NCBI RefSeq assembly: GCF_001545155.1
Contig: NZ_CP014226.1
Span: 2,675,267 to 2,710,385 of the forward strand
Origin: Halomonas chromatireducens
Lineage (GTDB): Bacteria > Pseudomonadota > Gammaproteobacteria > Pseudomonadales > Halomonadaceae
Direction of reading: 5' to 3'
DNA: 35,119 nt
Shown piece after piece: positions 8,352 to 15,731 of this stretch. Both the position numbers and the translations under genes were made by a program. Positions within the stretch are counted from its first letter, which is position 1, and every line of letters begins with the position of its first letter. Below the pieces are notes generated by a model. It was not told the DNA's origin. It saw only the letters and a program-made list of their open reading frames with translations, and searched no databases.

Positions 8352-9716
8352 ATGTCCGATGTCGTGAAACACCGCCTGGCCCTGCACCTGTCGTGCTCCT
8401 CTCTTCGACAAACGGCCCTGCTGGCGACCGCTTCACTGCTGCTGACACTAGCTGCCCCCAGTATCGCCGATGAAGGCCCCATTACCTGGCAGCCGGCCCT
8501 GCAGATCGCCAGCGGTGAAGCCCATGTGGGGCCCTGGCGCATGAACAAGTCGGACTTTCGCTACGTGGACGACCCAACGGTTGCCCTGCACCAGGACGGC
8601 ACCGCAGCGGTACTCTGGGTCGACCAGGCGCAACAGGACGTTTTCTTCCAGGCTATCGATCGTAACGGCGAACCACAGCACGACGAGCCCACCAACGTAT
8701 CACGCAGCGGCGATACCTTCTCCTGGCTGCCCCGGTTGGTGATCGCTGGCGACGATCCCGACACCCTCTACGTACTCTGGCAGGAGATTATCTTTTCCGG
8801 CGGAAGCCATGGCGGCGACATCCTGTTCGCCCGTTCGCAGGATGGCGGCATGACGTTCAGCGAACCACTGAACCTCTCCCGGTCACGGGAAGGCGCCGGC
8901 AAGGGGCGGCTGACCGAGCAGCGCTGGGACAATGGCAGCCTGGATCTGGCCGAAGGCCCGGATGGCACCATCTGGGCCGCCTGGACGACCTATGAAGGCG
9001 ACCTGTACATCAGCCATTCGCAGGATGGCGGCAACACCTTCGCTCAACCCCAGCCGGTCGCCAGGGACGACGCCCGCCCCGCCCGAGCTCCTAGCCTTGC
9101 CGTGGATGACGAAGGACGGGTACATCTGGCCTGGAGCGTTGGCGAAGACCCGGCCGCCAACATTCACTACACACTGTCAGACAGCAGCGGGGCCATCCTG
9201 GCAGAGCCTGCCGTCGTCGCTACCTCTCGGGGGCACTCGGACGCCCCCTCCCTGGCGGTAGATGCAAACGGTACCTTGCACCTGGCCTATGCCGAGGCCG
9301 CCGACGGACCCGGCCAGCCTTCCCGCCTTTACTATACCCGTGCCGACCATGGCGAACGTTTTGCCACCCCTCGGCCATTGGTCGAGGAGCAGAGCGAAGA
9401 CGCTGCCGGGCATGGGTATCCATCGATTGCAGTGGCCGGAAGTCATGTCCACCTGACCTGGGAGCGCTTCCCCGACCCACGCCAGCGGCCTCGCGGGCTG
9501 GGCATCATGCACTCATGGGATAGCGGCGAGACATTTTCGTCCCCCAGCATCGTGCCGGAAAGCGTGGTGGACATCGGCTTCAACGGCAACCTTCAGGGGC
9601 TGTTGACCCGCAAGCTCGCGGTGAACCACAACGGCGACATCGCCGTGGTAAACAGCACCTTTCAACCTGACGAGGCCAGCCATGCCTGGTTGATCCGGGG
9701 ACGGTATGAGCGCTGA
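8352..9716 (+). CDS. Exported Asp-box (BNR) beta-propeller protein, sialidase-fold
   Basis: About 454 residues from the ATG at 8352, chosen for GAGGGA seven nt upstream and because it gives a signal peptide (positive MSDVVKHRL, then the hydrophobic LLATASLLLTLAAPSIA and a likely cleavage before DEG). The mature part contains repeated Asp-box motifs SQDGGMTFSEP, SQDGGNTFAQP and SWDSGETFSSP plus recurring DDEGRVHLAWS-like strands, as in six-bladed sialidase propellers. I see no assured arginine triad or Tyr/Glu catalytic pair, so it may be a non-catalytic or unknown periplasmic or secreted propeller rather than a sialidase. The small Rieske gene follows by 56 nt on the same strand. Confidence 0.75.
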   Translation: MSDVVKHRLALHLSCSSLRQTALLATASLLLTLAAPSIADEGPITWQPALQIASGEAHVGPWRMNKSDFRYVDDPTVALHQDGTAAVLWVDQAQQDVFFQAIDRNGEPQHDEPTNVSRSGDTFSWLPRLVIAGDDPDTLYVLWQEIIFSGGSHGGDILFARSQDGGMTFSEPLNLSRSREGAGKGRLTEQRWDNGSLDLAEGPDGTIWAAWTTYEGDLYISHSQDGGNTFAQPQPVARDDARPARAPSLAVDDEGRVHLAWSVGEDPAANIHYTLSDSSGAILAEPAVVATSRGHSDAPSLAVDANGTLHLAYAEAADGPGQPSRLYYTRADHGERFATPRPLVEEQSEDAAGHGYPSIAVAGSHVHLTWERFPDPRQRPRGLGIMHSWDSGETFSSPSIVPESVVDIGFNGNLQGLLTRKLAVNHNGDIAVVNSTFQPDEASHAWLIRGRYER

Positions 9717-9772
9717 CAAGCGGGCCGGGATCCGCGACAATGCGGCCCCCCGATGGCAATAGGAGAATCGGC

Positions 9773-10153
9773 ATGTCACAGGCATGGAAGCAGTATCGTA
9801 GCGCTCCACAGCCGGGAACGCGCCTCATGCGATTCGAGGAGCTACCGCCCGGAGATACTCGCTCGTTGACCCTTCAGAGCGAGAATGGCAGCTTTCCGCT
9901 GCTGCTCTTGCGCCTGGACGAGATCCCTCTCGCATATGTCAACGCCTGCCCTCACCAGTACCTGCCCCTGGACCAACGAGGCAAGCGCGTTCTCAGCCAG
10001 GATGGTGAAGCACTTCGCTGCACCAATCACGACGCCACTTTCTCCGCCCGTACCGGTGAGGGGCTTAGCGGCCACGGCGAGGGCTGCGCCCTGGACCCGG
10101 TACCGCTGAGCGTCGATGACGACGGTTGGCTGGTGATCGGCAACGCTGAATAG
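9773..10153 (+). CDS. Rieske 2Fe-2S domain protein
   Basis: A 126-residue single-domain Rieske protein from the ATG at 9773, preceded by AGGAGA. Both cluster-ligand boxes are present: NACPHQYLPLD (Cys-Pro-His) and LRCTNHDATFSARTGEG (Cys-x2-His). Proteins of this size act as ferredoxin-like electron carriers or small subunits of oxygenases and nitrite reductases; no oxygenase partner lies nearby. There is no signal peptide or membrane anchor, so it should be cytoplasmic. The partner and pathway are unknown. Confidence 0.87.
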   Translation: MSQAWKQYRSAPQPGTRLMRFEELPPGDTRSLTLQSENGSFPLLLLRLDEIPLAYVNACPHQYLPLDQRGKRVLSQDGEALRCTNHDATFSARTGEGLSGHGEGCALDPVPLSVDDDGWLVIGNAE

Positions 10154-10277
10154 CGCTGGTCTCGCCTGCAAGGCCCTGATGAAAACTATCAGAAAATTTG
10201 ATGGGCCTTCCCACTTCCCATAGGCCAAATTCATACGTAACCTTTGCTGCTTAGCCTTTTCTTGCCAAGGATGACGC

Positions 10278-11159
10278 ATGTCGCCGGCCGATACGCTCCG
10301 CCTGATTCTGCTCTCGTCGCTGTGGGGCATGTCATTCATCTTCATGCGGGTGGCGGTCCCCGAGTTCGGCCCCGTACCGCTGATCCTGGTGCGGATGGGC
10401 GTGGGCGCTCTGCTGCTGATTCCGCTGCTGCTCAGCCTGCGCTACCTGAAGCTGGTCTGGGAAAACAAGGGCGGGCTGCTGCTGCTGGGCCTGGTCAATC
10501 ACGTGCTGCCATTCGTCCTGCTGGCACTGGCCACGGTGCGCCTGGAGGCTGGCTTCACCTCGCTGATCAACGCCACCACCCCGATCTTCACCGCGCTGCT
10601 GGGGGCTCTGTTCTTCACGACACCGGTGCAACGCCAGCAGTACCTGGGACTCGCCCTCGCCTTCGCCGGGGTCTATGTGCTCTCTGCCAACCGGCTGGAT
10701 TTTGCGCTGGGTGGTGACGGCTGGTTCATTCTGTCGGCGCTGGGGGCCACCTTCTGCTATGGCGTCGCCAGCAATTATTCCAAGACCTATCTCTCGCATC
10801 TTCCGGTTCGCGTCCTGGCGGCGGGCAGCACGGCGATGTCGGCACTGATCCTGCTCATCCCCGGCCTGCTGCTGTGGCCAACCGAACCCATCAGCGGACT
10901 GGCCTGGGCCAACGGCCTGAGCCTTGCGGTGTTCAGTACCACCGTGGCATTCCTGCTCTATTTCGGGCTGATCTCCAGCGCCGGGGCGACAGCCACCTCG
11001 ACGGTCACCTTCCTGGTACCGGTCAGCGCGCTGCTCTGGGGCTATCTGCTGCTTGGGGAAGTGCTCAGCCTGCAGATACTGGTCGGCATGGCGATTACCT
11101 TGGTGGGTACCGCCGTCGCCACTGGCATCCTGCGGCTGCGTCGCCGGACGTTGACCTGA
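10278..11159 (+). CDS. DMT-superfamily transporter (EamA family)
   Basis: 293 residues with about ten hydrophobic helices arranged as two EamA repeats: the first opens LILLSSLWGMSFIFMRVAV and contains the typical INATTPIFTALLGALFF, the second opens after VYVLSANRLDF and contains TSTVTFLVPVSALLWGYLL. These are inner-membrane exporters of amino acids and other metabolites; the substrate cannot be read from sequence. AAGGA precedes the ATG by about seven nt. The protein ends in an arginine-rich cytoplasmic tail (LRLRRRTLT). Its start is 124 nt after the Rieske gene, so it likely has its own promoter. Confidence 0.9.
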   Translation: MSPADTLRLILLSSLWGMSFIFMRVAVPEFGPVPLILVRMGVGALLLIPLLLSLRYLKLVWENKGGLLLLGLVNHVLPFVLLALATVRLEAGFTSLINATTPIFTALLGALFFTTPVQRQQYLGLALAFAGVYVLSANRLDFALGGDGWFILSALGATFCYGVASNYSKTYLSHLPVRVLAAGSTAMSALILLIPGLLLWPTEPISGLAWANGLSLAVFSTTVAFLLYFGLISSAGATATSTVTFLVPVSALLWGYLLLGEVLSLQILVGMAITLVGTAVATGILRLRRRTLT

Positions 11160-11356
11160 CGACCATCCGGGGCTTATTCACCACGCTGTCAGCCAGCGTT
11201 GCAGACTGCAAAAAGCCCATAGCAGATGGCATCCCGCTTGCTATGCTCAGGAAGATGCCGGGCATAGTCGCGTCCGCGTTTCACCCACGACGAGCCCCAT
11301 GGACCATGACGCTTGTCCATGAACCCGGCAGGTCTACTCTGCATGGGGACAAAACC

Positions 11357-11986
11357 ATGAAAAAAACAAACGCAGTGGGCATTGCATTGGCGGGCCTGGT
11401 GGTCACTGGCAGCCTGACCTCCACTCTTGCCCTGGCACATTCGTCTGACGCCCTGAAGGGGGAAGATGTCGCCGCACTGGTCGAGTCGATTCGAATTGCC
11501 ACCCAGCGATTCGAGGACGTCGACGTGGCCTTGGCCGAGGGCTACATTCCTGACCCCACCGGTCAGTGCGTCAGCGCGGCTGCAGAGGGGTTGCCCGCCG
11601 AACTCGGAGACATGGGTATCCATTACCTGCGCCCCGACCTGCTAGGAATAACGGCAACCGAGCCGCGGATCGACGGCACCGGAACCCATACCGACTTTCT
11701 CAATCCCTCCATCCTGCTCTACGAACCGCAGCAAGACGGCTCACTGGTGCTGGTGGGAGTCGAGAACCTGGTGTTCCAGAAGGCCTGGGAGGAGGCGGGC
11801 AATACCGAGCCGCCCACCTTCGCTGGCCGCGCCTGGGACTACATGGCCAACGATCCCGAGACCGCCATCGACGAAGCACACGGCTTCGCTCCTCACTACG
11901 ACCAGCACGTGTGGTTTCGGGACAATGCTGTCACCCATCTCGAGCCCTTCAACCCACTGGTGAGCTGCGCCCATCACACCCTGTGA
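11357..11986 (+). CDS. Exported protein of unknown function with conserved His motifs
   Basis: 209 residues from the ATG at 11357, preceded by GGGGA. The open frame continues far upstream but there it only shadows the transporter gene; the chosen start gives a signal peptide (MKKTNAVGIALAGLVV, cleavage likely after ALA). The mature protein has a helical start (EDVAALVESIRIATQRFED), then QCVSAAAEG, DMGIHYLRPDLLG, TGTHTDFLNPSILLYEP and a His-rich end HYDQHVWFRDN...CAHHTL. I recall similar unnamed proteins in other proteobacteria, but no function. The spaced His and two Cys suggest metal binding (inference). A 7-bp inverted repeat CATAGCA/TGCTATG lies about 110 nt upstream. Confidence 0.75.
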   Translation: MKKTNAVGIALAGLVVTGSLTSTLALAHSSDALKGEDVAALVESIRIATQRFEDVDVALAEGYIPDPTGQCVSAAAEGLPAELGDMGIHYLRPDLLGITATEPRIDGTGTHTDFLNPSILLYEPQQDGSLVLVGVENLVFQKAWEEAGNTEPPTFAGRAWDYMANDPETAIDEAHGFAPHYDQHVWFRDNAVTHLEPFNPLVSCAHHTL

Positions 11987-12032
11987 AGCGATAGGCTACC
12001 GTAGCAGCACTCGGCGGTAACACCAGAGCTCG

Positions 12033-12068
12033 AAAAAAGGCGGCAGTGGCCAATTCGCCACTGCCGCC
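12033..12068 (-). terminator. Intrinsic terminator with a 12-bp perfect stem
   Basis: GGCGGCAGTGGC (12039-12050) pairs perfectly with GCCACTGCCGCC (12057-12068) around CAATTC. On the minus strand it is followed by six T residues (12038-12033), so it terminates the enoyl-CoA hydratase operon; the plus-strand tail TCTTCG makes it a weaker plus-strand terminator for the exported-protein gene. Confidence 0.85.
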
Positions 12069-12088
12069 TCTTCGCACTCCGGAGAGCC

Positions 12089-12862
12089 TCAGAAGTTAGG
12101 CTTGCGCTTCTCGACGAAGGCGCTCATGCCTTCGCTCTGCTCCTCACCGGCGAAGCAGCAGGCGAACAGGGCCGTTTCCAGGGCCAGGGCGCTGTCCAGG
12201 TCCTGGTCCATGCCGTCGTGAACCGCCTGCTTGGCACCGCGCACCGCCAGGGGGCCGTTGCCGGACAGCTGCTTGGTCAGCTCATCGGCATAGGCTTCGA
12301 GCTCGGCCTGGGGCATGACGCGGTTGACCAGTCCGATGCGCAGGGCTTCCTGAGCATCGATCTTGCGGCCGGTGGTGACCAGGTCCAGCGCCATGGCCGG
12401 ACCGACCCGGCGCGGCAGGCGCTGGGTGCCGCCGAAGCCGGGAATGACCCCCAGCAGCACTTCCGGCTGACCGAAGACGGCATTATCGCTGGCTACCGCC
12501 CAGTCGCAGGCCAGCGCCAGTTCGCAGCCGCCGCCAAGACAAAAGCCATTCACCAGGGCGACCACCGGCACCGGGAGCGTTTCCAGTCGCTTGATGGTAC
12601 GCAGTGCCTGGCCGGCGAAGGCCCGCGCCTCCTCCGGCGTCTTCTCGCGCATCTCGGTGATATCGGCACCGGCGACGAAGGACTTCTCGCCGGCGCCGGT
12701 AATCAGCACGCCGCGCAGGTCGTCGCGCTTCTCCAGGTCCGTCAAAACCGCTTCCAGCTCGGCGAGCACGGCACTGTTCAGCGCGTTCAATGCCTTGGGC
12801 CGGGTGATGGTCAGGCGTACGATGCCATCGCGATCATCAATCTCGATCAGCTTCTCGCTCAT
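12089..12862 (-). CDS. Enoyl-CoA hydratase (crotonase family)
   Basis: A 257-residue crotonase. The oxyanion-hole elements SFVAGADI (62-68) and GFCLGGGCE (106-114) and both catalytic glutamates, Glu114 in [10 protein letters not shown] and Glu134 in [17 protein letters not shown], are present, so it should hydrate short-chain 2-enoyl-CoA to 3-hydroxyacyl-CoA. AGGAG precedes the ATG. It is the last gene of a run encoding acyl-CoA dehydrogenase, ligase and 3-hydroxyacyl-CoA dehydrogenase, separated from the last of these by a 290-bp gap with a structured element, so it may be separately transcribed. Alternative family roles include crotonyl-CoA hydratase, PaaF-like or DmdD-like hydratase. Confidence 0.9.
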   Translation of the reverse strand: MSEKLIEIDDRDGIVRLTITRPKALNALNSAVLAELEAVLTDLEKRDDLRGVLITGAGEKSFVAGADITEMREKTPEEARAFAGQALRTIKRLETLPVPVVALVNGFCLGGGCELALACDWAVASDNAVFGQPEVLLGVIPGFGGTQRLPRRVGPAMALDLVTTGRKIDAQEALRIGLVNRVMPQAELEAYADELTKQLSGNGPLAVRGAKQAVHDGMDQDLDSALALETALFACCFAGEEQSEGMSAFVEKRKPNF

Positions 12863-12906
12863 GTGGGGCTCCTGATCAATGCAAACGCATTCGTGTTGAA
12901 GGGATA

Positions 12907-12939
12907 CCGACCTACCCTAGCGAACGCTTGGTAGGTCGG
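12907..12939. repeat. Long inverted repeat upstream of the enoyl-CoA hydratase gene
   Basis: CCGACCTACC (12907-12916) pairs perfectly with GGTAGGTCGG (12930-12939), and inside it AGC/GCT closes a GAAC tetraloop. It is followed on the plus strand by CAATCCTTTCTTTC. It lies 45-77 bp before the hydratase start and could be a transcription attenuator, a terminator or an operator. Confidence 0.6.
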
Positions 12940-13011
12940 CAATCCTTTCTTTCGTCGGGGAAACGCTATCGCAGTTGGAGTCACGGCACTCAAATAACGG
13001 GGCTGATCCGC

Positions 13012-13098
13012 GGGCAGGCCTACGCGGAGGCGCTGTAAACCCATCCCTGGGCGCTACTTTTTCCTTCCCTGGAAAAAGACCTCCGCTTCGACCTGCCC
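13012..13098. repeat. Branched palindromic intergenic element
   Basis: An 87-bp element whose ends pair in two blocks, GGGCAGG/CCTGCCC (13012-13018/13092-13098) and GCGGAGG/CCTCCGC (13024-13030/13080-13086), and which encloses two hairpins: CCCA-TCCC-TGGG (about 13040-13051) and CTTTTTCC/GGAAAAAG (13057-13064/13071-13078). It lies between hbd-like and hydratase genes. The form resembles a REP/BIME-like or MITE-like repeat unit; only one copy was noticed in this window. Confidence 0.6.
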
Positions 13099-13152
13099 AC
13101 GGCGCCCCTCGAGGTGCCCTGGTAACCCTTACTCTGTTTGACGAGAGCGAAT

Positions 13153-14001
13153 TCAGTTGTATACGTGGAAGCCTCGCCCACTCTTCCGCCCCAGGTAGCC
13201 GGCGGCCACCATGCGCCGGAGCAACGGGCAGGGCCGGTACTTGGGATCGCCGAAGCCCTCCTGCAGCACCTCCATGATCGCCAGGCAGACATCCAGGCCG
13301 ATCAGGTCTCCCAGCGCCAGCGGCCCCATGGGGTGGGCGGCACCGAGCTTCATCGACTGGTCGATGTCCTCGGCGGTCGCAGCCCCTTCCTGCAGCAGGA
13401 AAGCGGCTTCGTTGATCATGGGCACCAGCAGGCGGTTGACGGCGAAGCCCGGCGAGTCGGCGATGGCTACTGCGGTCTTGCCCAGGGCCTCGGCCAACGC
13501 CTCGATCTGCGCCACGGTGGCATCAGAGGTCTGCTCGGCGCGAATCACCTCGACCAGCTTGAGTACCGGTACCGGGTTGAAGAAGTGCATGCCCACCACA
13601 CGCTCGGGACGCTCGCACACCGCGGCAAGCCGGGTCAGCGACAGCGATGAGGTGTTGGAGGCAAGGATTGCCTCATGGCTCAGGCGGCTGAGGTCGCGGA
13701 ACAGTTTTTCCTTCAGCGCCGGCTGCTCCGGTGCTGCTTCGATGATCACGGCACAGTCGCGCAGGGCGTCCAGGGCCGTGGTCACCGCCAACCGCTCCAG
13801 AGCCGACCCCTTGTCGGCCTCGGAGAGCTTCTCCTTGGCCACCAGCTTGCCCAGCCCCTTGTCGATAGCCGCCTGGGCACGGGTAAGCTGTTCGTCGGCC
13901 ACGTCATAGAGCTGAACCGAGAAGCCGCTTGTCGCCAGAACCTGTGCAATGCCCTGCCCCATGGTCCCCGCGCCGACCACACCAATCTGCTGTGAGTTCA
14001 T
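13153..14001 (-). CDS. 3-hydroxybutyryl-CoA dehydrogenase (3-hydroxyacyl-CoA dehydrogenase)
   Basis: 282 residues, the usual length for stand-alone Hbd/PaaH-type enzymes. The N-terminal Rossmann domain has GVVGAGTMGQGIAQ (NAD binding); the catalytic His is His139 in VGMHFFNPVPVLKLVE, with the partner Ser in ASNTSSLSLT and Asn in GFAVNRLLVP. The C-terminal dimerisation domain ends GRKSGRGFHVYN. It oxidises (S)-3-hydroxyacyl-CoA to 3-ketoacyl-CoA with NAD+. AGGAGAG lies 8 nt before the ATG, and the gene follows the acyl-CoA ligase by 21 nt, so they are co-transcribed. No thiolase gene lies in the window. Confidence 0.92.
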   Translation of the reverse strand: MNSQQIGVVGAGTMGQGIAQVLATSGFSVQLYDVADEQLTRAQAAIDKGLGKLVAKEKLSEADKGSALERLAVTTALDALRDCAVIIEAAPEQPALKEKLFRDLSRLSHEAILASNTSSLSLTRLAAVCERPERVVGMHFFNPVPVLKLVEVIRAEQTSDATVAQIEALAEALGKTAVAIADSPGFAVNRLLVPMINEAAFLLQEGAATAEDIDQSMKLGAAHPMGPLALGDLIGLDVCLAIMEVLQEGFGDPKYRPCPLLRRMVAAGYLGRKSGRGFHVYN

Positions 14002-14022
14002 CTATTCACTCTCCTGTAGGCG

Positions 14023-15654
14023 TTATGACTTGCGCGCTTCTTCACGCAGCACGAACTTCTGGATCTTGCCGGTGGAGGTCTTGGGCAGTTCGCTGAAGAT
14101 CACCGTCTTGGGCACCTTGAAGCGGGCCAGGTGCTCCCGGCAGTGCGCGATGATGTCCGCTTCGGTGACCTCGCCGTAGCCCACCTTGAGCTTGACGAAG
14201 GCGCAGGGGGTCTCACCCCACTTCTCGTCGGGCTTGGCCACCACCGCGGCCTCTTCCACGGCCGGGTGCGAATAGATGGCGTTTTCCACCTCGATGGTGG
14301 AGATGTTCTCGCCACCGGAGATGATGATGTCCTTGGAGCGGTCCTTGATCTCGATGTAGCCGTCCGCATGCCAGACCGCCAGGTCGCCGGTGTGATACCA
14401 GCCGCCCTCCAGAGCCTGCTCGGTTGCCGCCTCGTTCTTGAGGTAGCCCTTCATCACGTTGTTGCCACGCATCAGGATCTCGCCAACGGTCTCGCCGTCC
14501 TTGGGTACGGGCTCCAGGGTATTGGGATCGGCGACACAAAGCGCTTCGAGCATGTGGTAGCGCACGCCCTGGCGCGACTTGATCTTCGCCCGCTCCTCCA
14601 TCGGCAGTTCATCCCACGCCTCACGCCAGGCACAGACGGTCACCGGGCCATAGACCTCGGTGAGGCCGTAGACGTGGGTCACCTCGATGCCCATCTTCTC
14701 CACACCGGAGATCACCGAGGCGGGAGGCGCGGCACCGGCGGTGGTGACCTTCACCGGATGGTCGAAGTCGCGCTTGTCCTCATCGGGGAGATTGACCAGG
14801 CCGTTGAGCACGATGGGCGCGCCGCTGAAATGGGTCACACCCTCGTCGGCGATAAGCGCCATGATCTTCCTGGGATCGACCCTGCGTAGGCACACGCTGG
14901 TACCGGCATTGGCAGCGATGGTCCAGGGGAAGCACCAGCCGTTGCAGTGGAACATCGGCAGCGTCCAGAGATAGATCGGGTGGTGTGGCATGGCCCACTC
15001 GAGGATATTGCTTACCGCATTCAGGTAGGCGCCGCGGTGATGGTAGACCACCCCCTTGGGCTTGCCGGTGGTGCCGGAGGTGTAGTTGAGCGAGATCGCC
15101 TGCCACTCATCCTCGGGCAGCCGGTAGGCGTAGTCCGGGTCGCCTTCGGCCAGCAGCGCCTCGTACTCCAGCCCACCGATATGGCGGACTTCGCCCTCGA
15201 AGAGGGCATCGTCGACGTCGATCACCAGCGGCTTGATGGCCAGCTGTGAGACAGCTTCCTCGACGACGTCGGCAAACTCCGGGTCCACCAGCACCACCTG
15301 GGCCTCACCGTGCTCGAGCATGTAGGCGATGGCCTCGGCATCGAGGCGGATGTTCAGCGTATTGAGCACGCAGCCGGCCAGCGGCACGCCGAAGTGCGCC
15401 TCGAACATGGCGGGCACATTGGGCAGCATGGCGGCTACCGTCTCGCCTGGCTTGATGCCGCGTTTTTCCAGCGCCGAGGCGAGCCGGCGACAGCGCGTCC
15501 AGGTCTCGCTCCAACTGCGGCGGACGTCACCATGCACCACCGCCGGATAATCCGGGTAGATGGAAGCGCTGCGCTCGATGAAGGTCAGCGGCGACAGTGG
15601 TACGTGGTTGGCCTGCGTCTTGGGCAGGCCCTGTTCGAAGATGCTGTTGTTCAT
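14023..15654 (-). CDS. Acyl-CoA ligase (AMP-binding), DmdB-like
   Basis: 543 residues from the ATG at 15654 with GGAG upstream; the frame extends further but that part is non-coding. Adenylation motifs are intact: P-loop NYTSGTTGKPKGV, the A5-type THVYGLTEVYGP, the hinge region YHTGDLAVWHADGYIEIKDR followed by SKDIIISGGENIS, and the C-terminal lysine in KTSTGKIQKFVLRE. It activates a carboxylic acid to acyl-AMP then acyl-CoA. The length and the motifs resemble medium-chain acyl-CoA and 3-methylmercaptopropionyl-CoA ligases (DmdB). Its place right after a DmdC-like dehydrogenase supports a short, branched or sulphur-containing acid substrate, but the exact substrate is not readable. Confidence 0.9.
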   Translation of the reverse strand: MNNSIFEQGLPKTQANHVPLSPLTFIERSASIYPDYPAVVHGDVRRSWSETWTRCRRLASALEKRGIKPGETVAAMLPNVPAMFEAHFGVPLAGCVLNTLNIRLDAEAIAYMLEHGEAQVVLVDPEFADVVEEAVSQLAIKPLVIDVDDALFEGEVRHIGGLEYEALLAEGDPDYAYRLPEDEWQAISLNYTSGTTGKPKGVVYHHRGAYLNAVSNILEWAMPHHPIYLWTLPMFHCNGWCFPWTIAANAGTSVCLRRVDPRKIMALIADEGVTHFSGAPIVLNGLVNLPDEDKRDFDHPVKVTTAGAAPPASVISGVEKMGIEVTHVYGLTEVYGPVTVCAWREAWDELPMEERAKIKSRQGVRYHMLEALCVADPNTLEPVPKDGETVGEILMRGNNVMKGYLKNEAATEQALEGGWYHTGDLAVWHADGYIEIKDRSKDIIISGGENISTIEVENAIYSHPAVEEAAVVAKPDEKWGETPCAFVKLKVGYGEVTEADIIAHCREHLARFKVPKTVIFSELPKTSTGKIQKFVLREEARKS

Positions 15655-15731
15655 GGTGGGCTCCGGGTGAGTATCTTTTGTATTGGTGCTGAATTCACCG
15701 GCTGCCGGTAAGGCAACCGGAGGTAAGCTGC

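Noticed and set aside
12880..12900. A CAAAC-N7-TGTTG sequence resembling a PsrA/FadR-type fatty-acid operator
   Set aside because: Spacing and symmetry do not fit the known sites well enough to call.
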